DNA of 64,000 bases from Ianthella basta (lineage: Eukaryota; Porifera; Demospongiae; Verongiida; Ianthellidae), in NCBI GenBank assembly GCA_964019415.1, contig OZ025870.1, positions 11,187,455 through 11,251,454 of the forward strand, in the 5' to 3' direction. Of the stretch, positions 22,107 to 49,550 are shown piece after piece (within the stretch, counting starts at the first letter, position 1; every line of letters begins with the position of its first letter). A model generated the notes under the pieces. It had not been told where the DNA came from. It made no database searches and saw only the letters and a program-made list of their open reading frames with translations. A program made the translations under genes and the position numbers.

Positions 22107-23513
22107 TTAAGGTGGTAGGGAAGGCTCAAGCGACGAAATCAAACCTGCACCATTTTTGGTACAAAGGTTTGGCTATGGGTCTAAGTTACATATCTGAAGT
22201 TTTGTGGCGGTCATTACTTGCCTGCATATTTTATGAAAGAAACAAAATAACGAAAATCTTGTGTGAAGTTTCAAATAATAACTAATTAATTGATGGTCTA
22301 CAATGTAATTGCTGCACGACTGGCAAGAGAGATGGCTGAAGCAGTAGGAACGTCTGGATCACCTGTTTCCATTGCCGCCATTTGAGGAAGTGCGAGGAAC
22401 TCCTGAATGTCCAGCAAGCACTTGAAGAATCGTCCAGATGGAGAGCAATAGCTCAGCTTAGTAGTCGAACCGCTGCGGACTTCTTCGACAATCCAGTCTG
22501 ACGGCAGTACGAAGTCCTCTGATGGTCTACTGGCTAGGCCTACTCTGCGGGTAACGTGCCCTCGACTGCTTATGCTCGCAAGGTGAGAGCGTCTCTTCTC
22601 ACCCTTGACTCTTGGCGTTGCACATATTTCTGTAGCTGCTACTCGTCCAGGCGTACGTATCCCAACTTCCAGAAGCTAGCGGTTAGCCGATGAAGTTAGG
22701 GATACGCTTGCTGGGAGCAGTGGATTGTAGCGATCAGCTGCGCAGGAAAACATACGTATGTTATACACGTTCCTTGGGTGACGAGTGTGAAATGAGGTGT
22801 GAAAACCACAACTATTTTGGCTTACTAATTAGTGCGCAAGGAGTTTTCCAAACTTAGGCTTCTTGCAAACCAACGCTTTGGTTTTAAAGCTTGCCGTGTA
22901 GTTGGCAGTGTGTTACAGAAGTAGTTCTTGGCGTTCGGTAGGATAGAAGGCACGAGGTCTTGTGCAGGTGGATCCCCTAGCATACTAGTGTGTGACACCA
23001 AGGTGTTGCTGGGCTATCTAGTCTGAAGCATTGTGAACGTTTCAAATGCGGTTGCCTTCACCTTGAAGTACACAACCATGCGCAGAAATGTATGGCAGGC
23101 CACCTGTAAAAACACGATCGCACTTAAGTTATCGCAAAACTCATAACTTTTAAATGAAGAGGGAATATTTCCACAATGCAAGCAGATATGGAGGTGGCCT
23201 GCCATAGATTTCTGCACACATGCCTTTAGATTCTATATGCCAAGTTTGACTCTGTTCAGCCATTCAGGGCAAAACTAGATAGAATTTTCCTGCAGCTGCT
23301 TGACTTCATCTGAGGTGAACATTTTTGACTTCCAATTACATTATTTCAATAATGGAAGTGCCAATCAATTAATGATTCACACCGAATTATAGGAAATTTA
23401 CTTGCTGATCACATCTGAAGTGATGATGATTGCTGGTTGCATAGTTTTAGAGTTACATATGCAAAAGCAATGTACCCTAAAGGAAGCTTTTAGCCTTCCC
23501 TACTACCTTAAGG
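22107..23513 (-). mobile_element. TIR element E2 carrying an MBD-like exon
   Basis: The left end TTAAGGTGGTAGGGAAGGCT pairs with the right end AGCCTTCCCTACTACCTTAA. In minus orientation the first 100 bp and the block around 22783-22830 match E1 (14850-15676). E2 is about 580 bp longer than E1, and the excess is the region around the methyl-CpG-binding-like exon. A further inverted repeat, AGAAATGTATGGCAGGCCACC (23084) and its partner near 23191-23215, lies inside. No flanking duplication was resolved. Confidence 0.55.
22298..22675 (-). CDS. Putative terminal exon with a methyl-CpG-binding (MBD)-like domain
   Basis: The frame is open from a stop overlapping the possible acceptor CCGCTAG (exon start 22675) to TAG at 22298-22300. 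It has no ATG near its start, so it must be a spliced exon if real. It reads PSDWIVEEVRSGSTTKLSYC followed by SPSGRFFKCLLDIQEFL, closely fitting the MBD pattern W-x-x-E-x-R-x-SG with Y-x-SPSG-x-x-F and a final helix. MBD proteins bind methylated CpG and recruit chromatin regulators. The upstream sequence is basic (KGEKRRSHLASISSRG). It sits inside TIR element E2, so it may be a captured host exon or part of a larger autonomous element. Upstream exons were not found. Confidence 0.55.
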   Translation of the reverse strand, partial: LLEVGIRTPGRVAATEICATPRVKGEKRRSHLASISSRGHVTRRVGLASRPSEDFVLPSDWIVEEVRSGSTTKLSYCSPSGRFFKCLLDIQEFLALPQMAAMETGDPDVPTASAISLASRAAITL

Positions 23514-23881
23514 TCATTTTGCCTAACGCATGCCCTTACCTCGACTCTGCTGTGGATCATCATAGTGCTCAGATCACGCACTAATAAGTGTACTGTATTT
23601 CCTCTGTATCAACTGAAGGGTTCTTGGGATTCACTCACTTTGGTATACTGCCGCAGCTTCACTCACTGCCCTTCTGGAAGCCAGTGGGGGCCAGCTGAGT
23701 TCCTGCCGCATGTCAGTGGCAGATGCAGCCATGTTTTTGTGCAGGGTGATGCAAGCAGCTTAGTTCTAGATACGTTCTAGACACCTGCTTTGGACTTGTG
23801 TGCATGTGTTAGTAAGATGTAGTAATATGTGATAGGATTTGCGAAGGGCCTATTTGGAGGCAAATTGTGATTTTGAGTTCA
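23514..23881. other. No gene seen
   Basis: Short non-repetitive stretch between E2 and the piggyBac-like element. Confidence 0.3.
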
Positions 23882-24505
23882 CCCATTAGTCCCAAATGGC
23901 GCATATATGTCATTTGTTAGATTGCGGATAATCCCGAGGGACGCATATATGCGTCATGGCGAACTAGGCTCAGAAAACGTCGCTTTTCTCTGGCTACGAG
24001 CAGTCCACGGCAGCGTCTCTTTCACAGGACTTACAGCAGTATCAGAGCCTTCCTTTGGCATACCTACCTCATTTCCTGATTACGCAAGCTGCGCGAAACG
24101 AACCGCTTTAGTTTGCGAGCGATTATACGCAACGTTTCTTGCTCGTATTTTAAGCTTTGGTACGCGTGCGCTGGCATGAATTGGTGTAGGGAGAACTCCA
24201 CATCTTCCTGTAATACTGAATCAAACAGCAAATGTTCGTCGTCATGCTTTGGGGCTGAGAAAAGGGTCGGGCAATATGAATGTTTGCAGGCTTGCTCACA
24301 GGAGTTGCGTCCGGGTTGTGCCTGACAATGCTGTCGACTGTCCTGGACTACTTCTTGAAACAGAACATTCCTCCTACGTCGCCGTTAGGGTGAAGAAATG
24401 GCCATAAAGCGCGAAACACGGCATGGCGAATTTTCTTTGTATGCGCAGCCATTTTAATTTCAGAAGTGGGCGCTGGCGCGCAATTTAAACTTCGAGACTA
24501 ATGGG
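23882..24505. mobile_element. piggyBac-like MITE
   Basis: The ends are CCCATTAGTC and GACTAATGGG, flanked on the right by TTAA (24506-24509) and on the left by the near match TTCA (23878-23881). The subterminal perfect palindrome GACGCATATATGCGTC (23940-23955) and a second CGCATATATG copy at 23901 are typical of piggyBac ends. The interior includes an open stretch (about 24187-24408, plus strand) ending in a stop with no recognised domain. It contains HALGLRKGSGNMNVCRLAHR. Confidence 0.6.
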
Positions 24506-24854
24506 TTAAGCACATAGTGTGAGAGTGCACTCGATGAGCTTCCTATTACACTTTACTGCGCTTCGCTAGCGTGTTCCCTTACTGAGATATACATGCTGGA
24601 AGTTCGGAATTACGAGTAGTCTGATTTCAAGAAAACGGCATTCAAACATTTACTTCTGGTAAAACCACAACATTCCGCATTCTACCGTGTTACGAATGAT
24701 GTCACCACAAACATGGTGGAGCTTAGACAATCATGCTACGAACGTTTTCTTTTCGCAGTCGTCTCTGAGTATCAATGACACTTCTTGGCTGGGCGCCACA
24801 TCATCCTACTGTACAGCGTGCTCCTCTGGAAGGTCATTTCGAACCCAGCGTATT

Positions 24855-25197
24855 CGTGCTAAACTGGAATCGACGAAAGAGTACTCGTGTTGGAGTTGCC
24901 CATCGTTGGCTGCGGCGTCTTTGTAGCTGGTAGAGTCTCTTCCAGCATCAGGTAAGCCAAAGTAGTCAATCATGTCTATTCAAAGTGCCTGCTGCTCATC
25001 TCCGCTGAACAAAAGGTATCCGTCGTTTTACCGAATCCCTAGCCCTTGTAAGCATCACTGAAGGCTACAAGCGACGTCGCTGTAAACGTGCTCATGTAGA
25101 GAGATGGTGCTGGCAGCACAAAGGTGCAAACAAGCCTGCAGAGGGGATTTGCAAGCTTTTCTTAACTTCTTCCTGAGAAAGATGAATACACTTAACG
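24855..25197 (+). repeat. Dispersed repeat R, copy 1
   Basis: Same orientation as 40528-40894. Shared blocks include CCCTTGTAAGCATCACT, CTGGTAGAGTCT and the end GAATACACTTAACGT. No coding function is recognised. Confidence 0.65.
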
Positions 25198-25199
25198 TA

Positions 25200-26038
25200 C
25201 ACAGGGTAGTTATACCTGGAAACCGCTAACATGGCCGCTAAATTTACACCTTTTTAATACATTATATTTTCGCTCTCTGAATGATTCTACGAAAAACGAA
25301 TGGCTGGAGAAGGAAGTATGATCTTAGCTTTATCAGAAAAGTCAGTCAGCGCAACAGAGAAAGCTTAGATAAAGATGTTTGAAGGTGTTGAAAATGGCAT
25401 ACTCGCCGACATTCAGAGCAAAACCGGCATATCTAGATGACGCCTGAAACACACGTAGCTGCGCTCGTTAGGTGTAGGGAAATGTAAAGTTTCAGAATCA
25501 AGTGAGGGCTTCTCAGCTGGCTCAGGCATCAGAAAGGGGTTGGTTCTCTAATACCAGCTTCACAACAGGGTTGAAAACCTTGCCGACGTTTCGACCAGAT
25601 GCTCTGGACGAAACGTCGGCAAGGTTTTCAACCCTGTTGTGAAGCTGGTATTAGAGAACCAACCCCCTTTCCAGTTTCAGAATCGACTGAGAACTGGGCA
25701 TATATGCATCTGTTCGCAGAGAAGATAAAGAAAAACACCTTCTTGGTAGTAATTTTGTCACAATTCGCACGTTCAAATGCTATTTGCTCGAAAAGAGACT
25801 ACAGCACACTTCTGTTCTCAGTCGAATATGAAGGTATATTTACTACTAAACACAATGATGTGCAGCACACTCACCAAGATGGGGCTCTAAGTATGCCGTT
25901 TTTTTATACAAAATTTCCTGAACAACAAACCGGCCATTGTGATGACATCATCAAACGTCACTTACGTTATCGACTAGCAATGTGTTAAAGGAAAGTTAGG
26001 ACGTCGCTCGTCAACCAAAGTGCAGCAGATCGAGGACA
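25200..26038. mobile_element. Partial copy of the CACAGGG-TIR element
   Basis: It starts CACAGGGTAGTTATACCTGG and follows the element at 19564-20609 with moderate divergence (for example ATGGCCGCTA and CACCTTTTTAA blocks). It contains a 131-bp hairpin insertion at 25536-25666. Its right end is not visible, because the hAT element begins at 26044. Confidence 0.6.
25536..25666. repeat. 131-bp near-perfect hairpin, Penelope-like terminal sequence
   Basis: The arms begin GGGGTTGGTTCTCTAATACC and meet around CCAGATGCTCTGG, with a single mismatch near the loop. The motif GACGAAACGTCGGCAAGG resembles sequence found at ends of Penelope-like retroelements, so this may be two head-to-head PLE end fragments. 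Inserted in the partial TIR element. Confidence 0.65.
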
Positions 26039-26043
26039 GTATC

Positions 26044-28911
26044 CAGTGGTCGAAATAAGGTTTTTTGGTTGTTCGGTCAAAAGTCCAAGCACTCCTGAGT
26101 TTGTTCAGTCATATTGAATTTTGTTCGGTCATGCACGTCGGTCAAGCGTCCAAGCACTCCTGAGTTTGTTCGGTCATATTGAATTTTGTTCGGTCGTGCA
26201 CATCTTACAGTGTTGCAATGAGGAATCACAAAATTAATTATTACTACTCATATACAGTCATCAATACAGGATGCAGATTTCACATGAAAGTGTTGAATGA
26301 AGCAAAATGTTAAGAGTTCAAGTTAAAGTGTAACTACATGTGGGAAATGCAAAAAAAAGAAAAAGATACTGTTAATCAGTCACTATCGAATAGCTCATCC
26401 CAACATTCCAGCATATATTCTGCTTCACTCTCAGAGTCTTCTTCAATATCACGAGAAGTTGATGGGCCGGGGAGATCACTGCTGCGAGGTCTGTACTCTT
26501 TCCTCTCTCTCTGAGAAGGTCTCCTGGCCTTGGCTGACCACCATAGATCGATACTGGGGTCAGGATCGAAGCTTGTGATTGGGATTCTGGTGCTGTTCAA
26601 TAGCAGTAGGTCATCCAATGACTCGTTATTGAGGCGAGAGCGCTTGTCAGTCTTAATTGTAGCAAGTGTAGAGAACACTCGCTCCAGCTTTCCATTGGAT
26701 GCTGGAAGGGAGAAGAGCAGCTCAGCAAGGATGAGAATATTCGACCATTCAGCAGAATTGGGGGCATGAAAGAGTCTCCACCACACTGAGTGGTAATCAA
26801 GTGTAGCAATGGCCATGTATTGCACTGCATACTCAATCATGTTGGCAAATTCCCCCTTGATCGCATTGGTGTCAGCTTCAGCACCTAGAAGTGGAGTGGC
26901 AAACCGCTCAACTATCCTGTCAATGGCGGCCAGATCATCCTCTTCCTCGACAGCTTTCTCCCAGCCATGTGAGCTAAGCACAAAAATGATGTCTCGCATT
27001 AACTGGAGGTCAGACCAAGACAGCCTGGACTTGATGTGCTCGCTCACAGCACTGCAGTACTCCTTGTACTTGGACGAATAATAGCTCAGTGCTTCAGGAT
27101 ACCTCTGGAGCTTCTGGCACTGGTACACTGTGTCTCCTTCTTCACAGGTGCACTTTGCAAGAGTTGCAGCGTACGTTGGCCACTGGTCCAGAGGCTTTGC
27201 TGCAAGCTTCTCCGTCTCCCTCAAAGTTTTCAGAAGAGCATTGAGTGCTCCCAAGATGTCCACCTCATCACTCTGCATGCACTTGGAAAAGGTTGTGCAG
27301 GGTGACAGCAGGTCAACAAACAAGGCACACCCAAAAAGGTACTTGGCATCTGTCCACTTGCTGTAGTACCCTTTCAGCTTTGCACGATCAGCAGGCCTTA
27401 CAGACTTGTCCTCACTCAATGCAGCTAGGTGGTTGGTATAGGCACCAAACTTCGAGATCACTCGCTTCATGGCATTCTGCTTATGTGTAACCCACCTAGA
27501 GCCACTGGCACGAACAGGCTTGACTCCAGCATCATCGAAGCTAAAGCATGCCTTCAGATCGCTGATGATGTCTTCCAGCTCCCTGCATCTCTTCGGAGAT
27601 TTCTCATAGAGGTAATAGAGCCTCAGCAATAGCTCATCGACCAGAGCAAAAGCAGTGGGCTTCAAGGCATCTTTGATGGCTAGCTCCAAACGATGAGCCA
27701 TGCACCACATCCAAAACACCCAACTCAATCGTCCCTCAACCAGACCCTTCAGCCCTGCTGCTGCTATGTTCGCAGCAGCACCGTCTGTACCTATCCCAAC
27801 CAGCTTCAGGCATGTCTCAGCCGAGACCTCCTTGATGCCAAGGCCCTGCAGTGCAGTCTCCAACACCTGGAAGAGGCCTTCAGCTGTAACAGCCTGAGGG
27901 CGCACAACCGTGAAGTACTCCATTCGTGTGTGAATCCTCTCATCACCTCCGTCACGATCACACCACACAGCAAGAATAAGTTCGTTGTCGATGTTGGCAG
28001 TATCTGTCGATCCATCCAAAAGTAAAGAAAAATACTTGGCTTTGGCAAGCTTTTCTCTCAACTCCTGTCTTCTAGATTCGGCGATGAAGTGGATCATTTC
28101 CCTTCCTGCATATTCATTGGTGTATGAAGTACCAAGGTTGACTCCATGGTGAGATTCCAGCTCACAAATCTGAGGGTACTTGATGAATGGAAGCTTCTCA
28201 ATTGCTACAAAATGGGCAATGTCGAATTTGAATCGCAGTTTCCCCCTCTCATCATCTGACAACCTATTGAACGCCTGAGCAAGTGGAGCATAGCTTGAGG
28301 GAGGCAGTCCTACAGACTTAGCACGTTGCTTCTTCAGGAGCATCATTGCGTGAGCGTGCTGATCGCTTTGGACATGGTCACGGACGTTGCTTACCCTGAC
28401 AGAATCGGCGCCAACGATCCACTTGTCACTAAAGTTCTTTCCCGTGCGGATTCTCTCTACAAAGTCGCTACACACCTTGCACTTCAGCCTGGTCACCACC
28501 TTCTTCCCGCTCTCGTACTCGCTAGAGCAGTCCAGCCACGACATCGTCTGGTACTCGCGATCAAGCTCACGTTGCCACTTCTGGAACGTAGCGTAACCAA
28601 CTCGCCGCTTCTTAGCGTCGCTCCCTCCCTCCTGGGTGCCGGCACCGCCTCTCTTCATAGTGGACGATTGTTGGACGCTAGCAATCTGGAAAGCTTCCAC
28701 TCGATAAGAGAAACGAACGAACAACTTAACTCACAAACAAAGAACACTGGAACAAAGACTCGTTCTTCCAGTGTTCCTGTTGGTGAATAGAGCTATTGCA
28801 CAACCATGCACATGTGATCGGTCACGCGTACCGACCATATGGAATAATGCGCGGTCAATTTAAAAAAACGTTCGGAATTTGACCGATGACCGGACGTTAT
28901 TTCGACCACTG
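26044..28911 (-). mobile_element. Complete hAT element (hAT5 type)
   Basis: TIRs of about 15 bp (CAGTGGTCGAAATAA) are flanked by the identical 5-bp duplication GTATC (26039-26043 and 28912-28916). The left subterminal region has two tandem units of about 70 bp containing GTTCGGTC, and the right end has several inverted CGGTC motifs, which are plausible transposase-binding sites. It encodes one long open transposase on the minus strand. Intact ends, perfect TSD and an open ORF suggest recent insertion. Confidence 0.9.
26376..28658 (-). CDS. hAT transposase, open frame
   Basis: The frame is open from 28724. ATG 28658 (MKRGGAGTQEG) is preferred because the 22 residues before it look untranslated, giving about 760 residues. 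An N-terminal Cys2-His2-like finger (LKCKVC with HVQSDQHAH) fits the BED/TTF fingers that bind element ends. LLLDGSTDTAN holds the first catalytic Asp, GIGTDGAAANIAAAGL the second, and WMWCMAHRLELAIKDAL the hAT C/H signature before the helical insertion. The C-terminus LPASNGKLERVFSTLATIKT is the hAT dimerisation (hATC) domain with the last acidic catalytic region. The length fits a full hAT protein. No stop or frame change is seen, so it may be active or recently active. Confidence 0.92.
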   Translation of the reverse strand: MKRGGAGTQEGGSDAKKRRVGYATFQKWQRELDREYQTMSWLDCSSEYESGKKVVTRLKCKVCSDFVERIRTGKNFSDKWIVGADSVRVSNVRDHVQSDQHAHAMMLLKKQRAKSVGLPPSSYAPLAQAFNRLSDDERGKLRFKFDIAHFVAIEKLPFIKYPQICELESHHGVNLGTSYTNEYAGREMIHFIAESRRQELREKLAKAKYFSLLLDGSTDTANIDNELILAVWCDRDGGDERIHTRMEYFTVVRPQAVTAEGLFQVLETALQGLGIKEVSAETCLKLVGIGTDGAAANIAAAGLKGLVEGRLSWVFWMWCMAHRLELAIKDALKPTAFALVDELLLRLYYLYEKSPKRCRELEDIISDLKACFSFDDAGVKPVRASGSRWVTHKQNAMKRVISKFGAYTNHLAALSEDKSVRPADRAKLKGYYSKWTDAKYLFGCALFVDLLSPCTTFSKCMQSDEVDILGALNALLKTLRETEKLAAKPLDQWPTYAATLAKCTCEEGDTVYQCQKLQRYPEALSYYSSKYKEYCSAVSEHIKSRLSWSDLQLMRDIIFVLSSHGWEKAVEEEDDLAAIDRIVERFATPLLGAEADTNAIKGEFANMIEYAVQYMAIATLDYHSVWWRLFHAPNSAEWSNILILAELLFSLPASNGKLERVFSTLATIKTDKRSRLNNESLDDLLLLNSTRIPITSFDPDPSIDLWWSAKARRPSQRERKEYRPRSSDLPGPSTSRDIEEDSESEAEYMLECWDELFDSD

Positions 28912-28989
28912 GTATCTGTTATTGTTGTAAGGCCCACAAAACTGGAAGAGTATGATTTAGTAAAGGTACGTTGGGGTGCATCCATGTGT

Positions 28990-29330
28990 GCCACATTACA
29001 TGCCGCCTAAGTCACTCACAGCTTCAATTCACGCGTTGTCTCCCTCCACGCGCTGTCTCCCTCCACATGCTGCCTAACTCCACACGCAGCCTCAGTCCAC
29101 GCGCTGTTTTAGTCCATGCGCTGTCTCACTCCACACACTGCCTCATTCCGTACGCGACCTTACTCGACACACTGCCTCTCTCCACGCGCTGTCTCTCTCC
29201 ACGCGCTGTCTCACTCTACGTGCTATGTACGTAGCTAATTTAACACAGTCTCATTCAACGCGCTGCTTCGCTCCACAATCATTTTCTCATTACACACGCT
29301 GTCTCGCTCTACACATACTCAGTGCCAACT
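28990..29330. repeat. 15-bp minisatellite
   Basis: Imperfect tandem units near TCCACGCGCTGTCTC, with about twenty copies of variable quality. It yields meaningless open frames. Confidence 0.7.
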
Positions 29331-29419
29331 TGATTGTTGCTGTAGACAAATACTGGAATACAGAGAATAACTTCATTGGGCAAAGACTCTTGTGTGAGAA
29401 CTGTAGCAAGTGCTTATCT

Positions 29420-29665
29420 GCTATGTAAGCACTCTAGGATAGGGCTAGTCTGTTGTGTGAGTACTTCGAAGTGCTGGTGTGTTGTATAAGCACTCTAGCT
29501 GAGTTTTGGTCTATTGTATGAGCACTCTAGCTGAGTGCTGGTCTATTGTATAAGCACTCTAGTGGAGTGCTGGTCTGCTGTGTGAGCACTCTAGCTGAGT
29601 GCTGGTCTATTGTATAAGCACTCTAGCTGAGTGCTGGTCTGTTGCGTAGGCTCTAGCTTAGTGAT
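29420..29665. repeat. 32-bp minisatellite with internal dyad
   Basis: The units read GTATAAGCACTCTAGCTGAG and continue TGCTGGTCTATT, about seven copies. Each unit holds the inverted pair GCACTC/GAGTGC around TAGCT, so each copy can form a small hairpin. Confidence 0.8.
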
Positions 29666-30087
29666 GTCACTTGTGGCATCAGTGATGTCATTTGTGACAT
29701 CACTAAGTTTCTCCCTCCGAAACTGTTAATGAAAGGAATTTAGCGGTTATCCACACCTTTCACCTAAAGTACAGGTTCCTGGTATACTCCGTTCACAAAC
29801 AATGTGACCGCAGCCATGAAAATGTTCGGTCCTCATTTGAGACGCACGAAAGGGCTATGAGTTTCAAACTTGGCCAGAAGGTAGGGGATACATCATAGGT
29901 ACTAATGATTCAAATAATCCGCGATTGCGTGAAATATCACCACATATATAGAATTGTGATGCAGCACATTGGACGTCATATACATTTACCAGCCTGATCA
30001 TGCTCACAGTGGCTGAGTGTGTGCACTGTAATGAGCCAAGAAGTTGTTGTCATGTTTGTGTATCATGACCTTCCTCTTCCCATGCAG
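29666..30087. other. Sequence upstream of the CARD exon
   Basis: No earlier exon of the kinase gene could be supported. The CARD exon starts in phase 2 (it completes a split codon), so an upstream coding exon must exist here or farther left. A short block near 29785-29835 resembles 40950-41000. Confidence 0.35.
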
Positions 30088-47288
<17,201 letters not shown>

Positions 47289-47952
47289 ACCTGATGCATC
47301 CCATATCTGCACACATGGATGGCACAATTTATTATGTGTTTTGCATTCGTAATTAGTAAAAATGGACAGTAGGCACAAGGACTAGGATTAAACGTACGTA
47401 TAGTTTCATAATGCAGTTACAATGTAATAGATTTGAACTATAATGGTTCGTATAATGTCATAATACAGTTGCCAAGTTAATAACATTGAACAATAATAGT
47501 GAGAAAAATAGAGTTGAAGACTGATCATAAATGGGGCGAGCCTGAGCGAGCCCCACTCTGGCGTGAAGTGTAGGCGGAAGTCTCTGCTTTATTTGGGGCG
47601 AGCCTGAGCGAGCCCCTTTCCTTACGAGTAGTACGGTGGCTCTGTCTGGTACGTAGGTCCGTTTGGCCACGGACGGAAGTTTTCGCGTAATATTTTGGTC
47701 GGGGTCTCCGGAACATTTTCGCAGGGGCCTTCGATGCGCACGAGGTGTACGTATACACCGTTTAGTCCGAATTCCAATGCCATTTATACCAGCCATTTTA
47801 CAACTCATAAGCAATGTGGTCTCACTATCATGCATGTCGTTATCCTACACTGGGGCCAGGCTCTCACTACATAGAGACAATACAATGTGCAATTCTACGG
47901 ACCGTATAGACTGTCAGACTCGCCCAACGACAGATAGGACCGCCTGCGCAGG
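47289..47952. other. Downstream of the kinase gene; no polyadenylation signal recognised
   Basis: Contains two GGGGCGAGCCTGAGCGAGCC motifs (47531, 47592). Otherwise no gene. Confidence 0.35.
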
Positions 47953-49440
47953 ATGAGAGAGAGAGAGAGAGAACGGGCCCAGCGTGCCTCAGAAAGGCCA
48001 GAACAGAAGGAAGAACGGCCGGTGACAAGTGCGGAGAGAGCGCGACAGGGCCAAGCGGGCTGCCCAGAGCACAGACGTCGCGAGTATGTCTCCTTAGGCC
48101 AGCGCGCAGTGGAATACAATGTACGAGGGCGACTACACAGGACGAGGGAACAGAACCAGGAACAGAGGAAGGCCGCCAAGCTGACCCAGTTAGTAGAAGC
48201 AAGAGTGCACAGAAGAGACAGCACAAGAGAACAGAAGAGGATGATTTTGCTTACTGTTTAATGCATGCATCACTGAATCAGTCACTGCATGCGTGGCGCT
48301 TCCTCAGGCTCGCCCGACAATGCTTTGCATTCACTAGTACAATTATTAGGTATAGATCGTACGTCCGTTTTGGCCCCCGGGGCCGATTTAGTCTAGGTCA
48401 TAGCCCCAAGCATAAGACGTCTATGCGCATGCCCCAAGCCGAGTCTCTTCGCCTGTGTAGAAGAACACGGCTGCATGCCGTTCGCTTGCCAGCCGCGCAC
48501 ACTCCGAAACAAAGACGCCTTACCAACCGTGCAGACTTCGAAACAAAGATGCCTTAGCAACCGCACACACCCCGTTGGAACGTCGCTCGCACTCACGACG
48601 CTCTCCCCTACCTTAGTTTGTTGTTGTAGCTATGGGAAAGCAGCGGATCTCCAAGTCGGCTAGGGTGCCGATTTTTGATGCACGGCTTTTGCGTGAACAT
48701 CATGCTCAGGCGGCTACAGTCAACATTTCACTGTAAGGACAGCGCGCTCCAGCTATAGCTCTAGCCAGGGACCAGATCTCTTCAGCGATCAAAGTTGGCT
48801 GCAGCGAGTTCCTTTCAAGCAGGCTGCTCATCTAGTGAATTAATTCATGCCGATGCAATGTCGTTGTCAGTATATTTGCGGGCATGGGTAAGTGGTCCGT
48901 CTGCCCCACTCCATGATATCATTTTGCATGTTGCCATGGTGTCTAGCACATTATGCTGAGAAAGACAGTCAGAGAGTCACCATCTTGCCCACCATTTTAC
49001 ATTGAAGTTATAATGCGGAATAATAATGTCAAAACAAGTGAAATATAATGCACAATACAAGAACATGCCATTGTGACTCAACACAATCACGGTGCAGCAA
49101 TCAGAATGCAGTAACATGACAGATTAGTCCAGTTGTCCAGGGTGTACCCATTAACATACTAGAGGTAAACTGGTATCAATGCAGTAACTTGCTGTCATAT
49201 GCTCTGCATTTGGTACTCATGTGCATGGAGGTGTGTCCATCCTCAGTAGGCCTATCCACATTTCCTAACCTGTTTCATTCACCTACACCATCATGCATGT
49301 GTGCTCCATTCCTGTCATCGCCCACTCTCTAGGCCACAATCACTGCAAGAGTACACGACGCTCGCTCAGGCTCGCCCCACAATGCTTGCATTTGCCTAGT
49401 TATTTTTGGGGCGAGCCTGAGCGAACTTAATGCGTAGTGT
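47531..49440. repeat. Region bounded by GGGGCGAGCCTGAGCGAG motifs
   Basis: Copies occur at about 47531, 47592 and 49409 on the plus strand, and on the opposite strand at about 48303 and 49363. The last two also share GACAATGCTTTGCATT-like sequence and TAGT downstream. The motif is partly self-complementary (GGGGC with GCCCC). This is probably the end sequence of an unclassified short element family. Confidence 0.5.
47953..48261 (+). pseudogene. Arg/Glu/Gln-rich frame, possible Helitron-type N-terminal debris
   Basis: The frame has ERERAQRASERPEQKEERPV and EQNQEQRKAAKLTQLVEAR, resembling the repeated RRR-x-x-ETPEQREARL units near the N-terminus of some Helitron-encoded proteins. It begins in a (GA)n run. 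No helicase or Rep domain is present. The assignment is weak and low complexity could explain it. Confidence 0.25.
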
Positions 49441-49489
49441 AGCTGGAAGTGCCAATAGGATTTGTTACATGATGAAGCCATACATCAAA
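48631..49489. other. No confirmed gene
   Basis: A short frame from ATG 48631 (MGKQRISKSARVPIFDARL) ends at a GTAAGG donor-like site near 48735. It could be a first exon, but no partner exon was found. The rest has no recognised feature. Confidence 0.25.
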
Positions 49490-49550
49490 GGAATCAACTG
49501 TGCGTTATTTTGGTAAATACACTGGATAACGCACAGTTGCCTTATTTGGA
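49490..49550. repeat. Short hairpin
   Basis: The arms CAACTGTGCGTTAT and ATAACGCACAGTTG are a perfect 14-bp inverted pair around a 24-base loop. A further ATAACGCACTGC lies near 49575. Confidence 0.6.

Noticed and set aside
26530-28790. Many plus-strand open frames across the hAT transposase
   Set aside because: Antisense shadows of the long transposase frame.
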